Assembly (NCBI GenBank): GCA_035327565.1
Contig: DAOLDB010000036.1
Span: forward strand, 1-39,095
DNA: 39,095 nt
Reading direction: 5' to 3'
Origin: JABDLO01 sp035327565
GTDB lineage: Bacteria > Bacteroidota > Bacteroidia > Chitinophagales > Saprospiraceae
Positions within the stretch are counted from its first letter, which is position 1. Every line of letters begins with the position of its first letter. The translations under genes and the position numbers were made by a program. Below, in pieces: positions 35,156 through 39,095 of the stretch. The notes beneath the pieces are model-generated. The model was not told the DNA's origin. It saw nothing but the letters and a program-made list of their open reading frames with translations, and searched no databases.

Positions 35156-35227
35156 TCAGCACCCTTTGCCAGGACATCGATCACATCGCTTCCCTTTCTT
35201 AAATTTTTTGCAACATTTTTTTTTCAT
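35156..35227 (-). CDS. Candidate 23-aa Cys/Lys-rich peptide
   Basis: A 24-codon frame (ATG at 35227, TGA at 35156) encodes five cysteines at residues 5, 6, 15, 18 and 23 and nine lysines plus two arginines, with a C-x-x-C-P near the end and no acidic residue except one Asp. GAGGG precedes the ATG by 7 nt, a good ribosome binding site in a genome that rarely shows one. It lies about 195 bp downstream of hemN on the same strand, in an otherwise non-coding gap, beside genes for copper and haem supply. A metal-binding or metal-sensing peptide is possible. It may also be a chance ORF; I do not recognise the function. Confidence 0.45.
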   Translation of the reverse strand: MKKKCCKKFKKGKRCDRCPGKGC

Positions 35228-35421
35228 CTTTTTTCCCTCTATAATAAATATTGGGCAGGGAAATTTTAACGGTTGATCCTGGCGTATGATTACCTGTCCC
35301 TTCATATTAAAATAATCAGATCACAAATGTAATCATTTATTTTAAATTAGTCTAAATAGCTATAGTAAAAATTTAATGGGTCACATGCACTTTCGAAAAA
35401 GTATTTTCCATATTGTATACA
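35228..35421 (-). other. Leader between hemN and the Cys-rich ORF
   Basis: This 194-bp stretch has no larger ORF. It contains an imperfect hairpin on the minus strand pairing GGGACAGG (35293-35300) with CCCTGCCC (35253-35260), seven pairs with one bulge, about 120 bp after the hemN stop. It could be a weak hemN terminator or a structured leader for the small ORF. The 150 bp between the small ORF and the M20 gene (35007-35155) show nothing else. Confidence 0.4.
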
Positions 35422-36777
35422 TCAAATTGCATTGCTGAAGCGAATTTTTGTATTCTGTTCATTTTGAATATATGGGTCAAGATATGAACAAATATTTCTA
35501 ATGAAAAAGGAGCCTTTGGGTGTAATTATAATTTTTTCATCTTCCAGGATACACAAACCATCAGCCATACATTGTTTCCAGATGGAAATTCTGTTTTGAA
35601 TTAAGCGGTCAAGAGCGCTGCCTTTTTGCCATTTCAGACACCCCATTGTCATCAATTTATGTATGGCAGCTTTCACCATTTGATCCTCAGCAGATAGAAT
35701 ATGTCCCAGACCGATAGGCCAAATATTATTATTAACAGATTGTTGGTAATCTTCAACGGTTTTATGATTCTGTATATACATATCCGGTGTTGAGCTAATG
35801 GCTGAGGACCCTAACCCTAATGTAATTTCATTACGGTGGATAGAATAGCCCATAAAATTACGCTGTAAATTCCCCTGAATTTTTGCCTGAGCCAATTCAT
35901 CATGAGGTAAAGCGTAATGATCCATACCTATATTGATATATCCATTGGTTATAAGTTTTTGATCAGCAATTTCCCTCAGGAGGTATTTTTCATAGTCCTT
36001 GAGAAAATCATTTTCGTTGAATACTCGTTGTCCCTTACTCTTCCAGGGTACATGTGCATATCTGTACAATGCAATACGATCGGGACGAAGTTTAGTTACA
36101 TATTCCATAGTAGCATGCATATGACCTGCTGTTTGAAATGGAAGTCCATAGATAAGGTCATAATTCACTGATTTATAACCCAAAGCTCTTGCGTAAAACG
36201 TTACTTTTTCAATTTGCTCATTACTTTGTTCCCGGTTGATCGCTTTTAAAACAATTGGAGAAATATCCTGAACCCCTATACTCACTCTGTCAAACCCGAA
36301 ATCTCTCAGAGATATTAAATGTTCAAACCTTGTAGATGACGGATGGGCTTCAAACCCCATCGAGGCACCGGGTACAACCATCTGATGATTAATCATTCCT
36401 TTCAGCATACGTATTAATACTTTTGGGGAGAAAAAAGTTGGAGTTCCTCCTCCTAAATGGATTTCCCGGATGATTGGTGTAATATCAAGATTTTTCAGGA
36501 GGGTATTCCATTCGGTTATAATGGTATCTGCATAGGGTTGTTCTACATGGTGATTGGTTGTTATTCTTTTAATGCACCCGCAATATGTACACAACTTTTC
36601 GCAAAATGGCAAATGAATATATAAACTGACCCCTCTGTCCAATCGCAAATGGTGGTCAAGCGACTGATACCAGACGGACTTTGATATCAATTTTGTATTC
36701 CAATGAGGAACAGAAGGATAGGATGTGTACCTCGGAATATTATAACTGTACCTTTCAATTAAATCGTTAGAAATCAT
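35422..36777 (-). CDS. hemN: Oxygen-independent coproporphyrinogen III oxidase
   Basis: A 451-aa radical SAM enzyme that decarboxylates coproporphyrinogen III to protoporphyrinogen IX without oxygen, needed for haem synthesis in low-oxygen conditions. The [4Fe-4S]/SAM motif is YIHLPFCEKLCTYCGCIK (Cys59, Cys63, Cys66), with the additional Cys68 giving the HemN-specific CxxxCxxCxC. The next motif is EIHLGGGTPTFFSP, the glycine-rich SAM site. The N-terminal YSYNIPRYTSYPSVPHW region is the usual HemN N-arm that distinguishes true HemN from HemW. Length fits the family. It is divergent from ccoI with 170 bp between, sharing an FNR-type box, and has a perfect -7 box within 12 bp of its ATG, which predicts a leaderless or near-leaderless message. 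Confidence 0.96.
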   Translation of the reverse strand: MISNDLIERYSYNIPRYTSYPSVPHWNTKLISKSVWYQSLDHHLRLDRGVSLYIHLPFCEKLCTYCGCIKRITTNHHVEQPYADTIITEWNTLLKNLDITPIIREIHLGGGTPTFFSPKVLIRMLKGMINHQMVVPGASMGFEAHPSSTRFEHLISLRDFGFDRVSIGVQDISPIVLKAINREQSNEQIEKVTFYARALGYKSVNYDLIYGLPFQTAGHMHATMEYVTKLRPDRIALYRYAHVPWKSKGQRVFNENDFLKDYEKYLLREIADQKLITNGYINIGMDHYALPHDELAQAKIQGNLQRNFMGYSIHRNEITLGLGSSAISSTPDMYIQNHKTVEDYQQSVNNNIWPIGLGHILSAEDQMVKAAIHKLMTMGCLKWQKGSALDRLIQNRISIWKQCMADGLCILEDEKIIITPKGSFFIRNICSYLDPYIQNEQNTKIRFSNAI

Positions 36778-36781
36778 GATG

Positions 36782-36789
36782 CAAAGATA
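36782..36789 (-). promoter_or_regulatory. -7 promoter box for hemN
   Basis: Minus-strand TATCTTTG matches TAnnTTTG exactly and ends 4 bp before the hemN ATG. Its centre is 33 bp from the centre of the FNR-type box, as expected when the activator site overlaps the -33 region at about -41. Confidence 0.6.
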
Positions 36790-36811
36790 TTTTTGACAAA
36801 TCCCTATACCA

Positions 36812-36825
36812 TTGACTCATATCAA
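36812..36825. promoter_or_regulatory. FNR/CRP-type operator between hemN and ccoI
   Basis: TTGACTCATATCAA matches the FNR consensus TTGAT-N4-ATCAA at nine of ten defined bases. It is centred at 36818.5, 41 bp upstream of the hemN start codon and about 129 bp upstream of the ccoI start. The gene content, oxygen-independent haem synthesis and cbb3-oxidase assembly, is what FNR-family regulators control in many bacteria. No regulator gene is in the window. Confidence 0.7.
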
Positions 36826-36947
36826 TGTACTTCATGATTATTATCATCCAAACGCTCAACCATTTTTGCTTTTTTTGCCATTCATATTTTAATTTTTAAT
36901 TTAACTTATAACTAATCAATACCCTGAATTCCTCTACCCGTCAAATA

Positions 36948-39095
36948 ATGCTTTGTACTCATTGTGGAGATGAATGTCACAGTGACCCAATTCATACCAA
37001 CAACCTGGTGTTTTGTTGCCATGGTTGTATGACAGTATATAATATTCTGAACGAAAATGGCCTGGATGACTATTACAACATTGAATCAAGACCAGGAAGT
37101 AGTTTTAAGAATAGAAAGAAAAAAGTATTTGATTACCTTGAACAGCCTGAAGTTGCCAATCTTTTATTATCCAGCAGGATTCCGGGGCATCATCGGATCA
37201 CATGGAGATTGCCTGCCATTCACTGTGCATCATGTATTTGGCTGCTGGAAAACCTTCAAATGTTGCAAAGTGGCATTCACCAGGTGCGGGTAAATTTTCT
37301 CAAAAAGGAGGCATCTATTCTATTCGATGAAGATAAAATTTCACTTCGTGAGTTAGCTGAGTTGCTGGATTCCATAGGTTATGATCCTTCCATCCGGTGG
37401 ATTGATACAGATAAAAACTATGAAGCAATACCTAAGGACAGATCCCTTCTGTATAAAATGGGTTTAGCCGGATTCGGATTTGGCAATATCATGTTGCTCA
37501 GTTTTCCGGAGTATCTGGGTCAGGTAGACTACTCTATTGGATCATTCATTGGATATTTAATGATACTCCTTGCCACTCCATTATTGTTTTATTCTGGTGG
37601 TCATTACCTCACATCTGCATTTTACTCTCTTAAATATAAGCATCCCGGGATAGATGTACCTATCGCATTGGGAATGTTGACATTGTACTTTCGAAGCATT
37701 TATGAAATAACCAGTAATACGGGCGACGGTTATCTGGATAGTTTAGCGGGTTTTATATTTTTCCTTTTGATAGGAAAGTGGTTTCAAAACTATACCCATC
37801 ATTCCATTTCCTTTGACAGAAATTATAAATCATATTTTCCGGTTTCTTCCAATGTCTGGAAAAATAATACCTGGTTACCTACACCTATAAGCGAAATCAA
37901 TATCAATGAGGAGATCATGATTAGGAATGAAGAAATCATTCCATGTGATGGAGTTTTGTTAAGTGGTCATGCCCGAATCGATTATAGTTTTGTTACCGGG
38001 GAGTCCAATCCAGTCAACATTGCTCCGGGTCATCCAATATTTGCCGGGGGTAAGCAGAAAGGGGCAGCCATCAGAGTGAAAGTGACGAAACGCATTGACC
38101 AAAGTTATCTTACAGGTTTATGGAATAATAGTGTATTCGATAAGGCAGAAGAAAGTACAACCTCAACCATCATTGATGCGGTAGCGCGAAAATTTACTTT
38201 GGCTATATTGGTGATTGCTGCATTAACATTAGGATTCTGGTATCCAATAGATCAGCGGTTGGCATTCAATGCCTTTACAGCAGTGTTAATCATTGCCTGC
38301 CCGTGTGTACTGGCGTTGGCTGTTCCTTTTATTTATGGAAATGGATTGAGGATCTTAAACCAATATGGAATTTTCATGAAAAATGTCAAAACGATGGAAA
38401 ACCTCCAGGAAGTGGATACGGTTATTTTTGATAAAACAGGCACCATCACAGACAATGCCAGAAGACAAGTGCATTACGAAGGACGGCCGCTGACAGTATG
38501 GGAGGAATCTCTGGTAAAATCACTCACATATCATTCTTCTCACCCATTGAGTATAAGTATTTATAAAAGCGTGGGCGGATCGATTATTGATGTTGATTTT
38601 TTTAATGAATTGTCAGGCCAGGGTATTCAGGGAAGAATTGGAGAACATAAGATCAGGATGGGCTCAGCGACGTTTATTTTTGGAATTGAAGGCAAGACAA
38701 ATTCCCAGGAGGTAATTATTGAGATTGATGGTGATGTGCCGGGGTCATTTGTGTTTACCAGTCACTTTAGGGAGGGTATTGAAAAAATCGTTGAGAACCT
38801 TGCCGGTAAATATAAATTGGGTTTGTTGTCAGGAGACAATCATGCTGAAAAAGAAAGAATGCAGCAATTATTGGGAGAACATACGGAATGTTTGTTTGAA
38901 CAAAAGCCTATAGATAAACTGGAGTATATAAATAAGCTTCAATCCGTAGGGCAAAAGGTAGTGATGATAGGCGATGGATTAAATGATGCTGGCGCCTTGA
39001 AACAAAGCGATGTGGGTATGGTCATTTCTGATGATGCCAACAACTTCACCCCTTCTTCAGATGTAATATTGGCCGCCGCTGCATTCCCTCAACTA
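36948..39095 (+). CDS. ccoI: Copper-translocating P-type ATPase of the CcoI/FixI group (3' truncated by window edge)
   Basis: It pumps Cu(I) across the inner membrane for assembly of cbb3-type cytochrome oxidase. Read codon by codon, the frame stays open from ATG 36948 to the last base, 716 codons without a stop. An N-terminal Cys-rich domain (MLCTHCGDECH, then VFCCHGCMTVYNIL) typical of CcoI/FixI precedes an HMA-like domain with HCASCIW (Cys93, Cys96). The ATPase core follows: TGES in the actuator domain, the CPC ion site ACPCVLALAVP (Cys451, Cys453), the phosphorylation site DKTGTIT (Asp495), SSHPLS and the GDGLNDAGAL hinge (about residues 675-684). An in-frame stop 36 bp upstream and the family-like N-terminus fix the start. 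Only the final helices are missing. Confidence 0.95.
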   Translation, partial: MLCTHCGDECHSDPIHTNNLVFCCHGCMTVYNILNENGLDDYYNIESRPGSSFKNRKKKVFDYLEQPEVANLLLSSRIPGHHRITWRLPAIHCASCIWLLENLQMLQSGIHQVRVNFLKKEASILFDEDKISLRELAELLDSIGYDPSIRWIDTDKNYEAIPKDRSLLYKMGLAGFGFGNIMLLSFPEYLGQVDYSIGSFIGYLMILLATPLLFYSGGHYLTSAFYSLKYKHPGIDVPIALGMLTLYFRSIYEITSNTGDGYLDSLAGFIFFLLIGKWFQNYTHHSISFDRNYKSYFPVSSNVWKNNTWLPTPISEININEEIMIRNEEIIPCDGVLLSGHARIDYSFVTGESNPVNIAPGHPIFAGGKQKGAAIRVKVTKRIDQSYLTGLWNNSVFDKAEESTTSTIIDAVARKFTLAILVIAALTLGFWYPIDQRLAFNAFTAVLIIACPCVLALAVPFIYGNGLRILNQYGIFMKNVKTMENLQEVDTVIFDKTGTITDNARRQVHYEGRPLTVWEESLVKSLTYHSSHPLSISIYKSVGGSIIDVDFFNELSGQGIQGRIGEHKIRMGSATFIFGIEGKTNSQEVIIEIDGDVPGSFVFTSHFREGIEKIVENLAGKYKLGLLSGDNHAEKERMQQLLGEHTECLFEQKPIDKLEYINKLQSVGQKVVMIGDGLNDAGALKQSDVGMVISDDANNFTPSSDVILAAAAFPQL

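Noticed and set aside
36948..39095. Suspected frameshifted or broken ATPase, because no closed ORF spans this region
   Set aside because: Codon-by-codon reading shows one uninterrupted frame to the last base; it only lacks a stop because the window ends. All P-type ATPase motifs are in register.
1..39095. CRISPR arrays, prophage, transposase genes, rRNA or tRNA genes
   Set aside because: None was recognised by reading both strands: no regularly spaced repeats with unique spacers, no transposase or integrase motifs, no rRNA signature. A tRNA search program would be needed to exclude tRNAs fully.

Overview
The window comes from a low-GC member of the Bacteroidota, most likely a Saprospiria/Chitinophagales-type lineage (inference). 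The markers are a type IX secretion (T9SS) operon with a PorP/SprF-like protein and a giant protein ending in a gliding-motility-type C-terminal sorting domain, DUF6427- and DUF3078-like membrane proteins, Bacteroidota-style -7 promoter boxes (TAnnTTTG), and few Shine-Dalgarno sequences. No prophage, insertion sequence, CRISPR array, rRNA or tRNA gene was recognised. Most of the window looks chromosomal and housekeeping.

Layout. 1-2303 (+): 3' part of 6-phosphogluconate dehydrogenase, then methylthioribose-1-phosphate isomerase (mtnA). 2341-3322 (-): overlapping DinB-like and VOC/glyoxalase genes. 3667-8191 (+): secreted M16 peptidase, short SSB behind a repeat- and palindrome-rich leader, YpfJ-type zinc metallopeptidase. 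8284-10903 (-): GH3-family enzyme, a 98-aa protein, recO. 11154-11735 (+): SPOR-domain membrane protein with a bidirectional terminator. 11793-14030 (-): ECF sigma factor, anti-sigma-like membrane protein, secreted beta-rich protein. 14239-23171 (-): operon of a 2094-aa multidomain surface protein, a PorP/SprF-like protein and an OmpA/PD40 protein. 23385-26194 (-): DsbD-like reductase with a doubled sensor domain plus a 61-aa protein. 26471-29090 (-): DUF6427 membrane protein and S10 carboxypeptidase. 29164-31820 (-): 41-aa lmo0937-type peptide, tandem universal stress protein, Kef-type antiporter. 32044-35006 (-): GNAT acetyltransferase, outer-membrane DUF3078-like protein, M20 amidohydrolase. 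35156-36777 (-): a 23-codon Cys/Lys-rich ORF and hemN. 36948-end (+): ccoI/fixI copper P-type ATPase, whose frame runs open through the window edge.

Functional themes. The right end is a microaerobic module. hemN (oxygen-independent haem synthesis) and ccoI (copper supply to cbb3 oxidase) diverge from a 170-bp region containing an FNR-type box, TTGACTCATATCAA. The box sits about 33 bp upstream of a perfect -7 box for hemN. Downstream of hemN is a tiny ORF with five cysteines in 23 residues, the least explained coding candidate here. The centre of the window is envelope biology: T9SS cargo and machinery, an ECF sigma circuit that probably controls a surface protein, and periplasmic disulfide chemistry. 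Several genes have upstream ATGs that would extend them. In five cases I chose an internal start, using signal peptides, family N-termini, a ribosome binding site or a promoter overlap.
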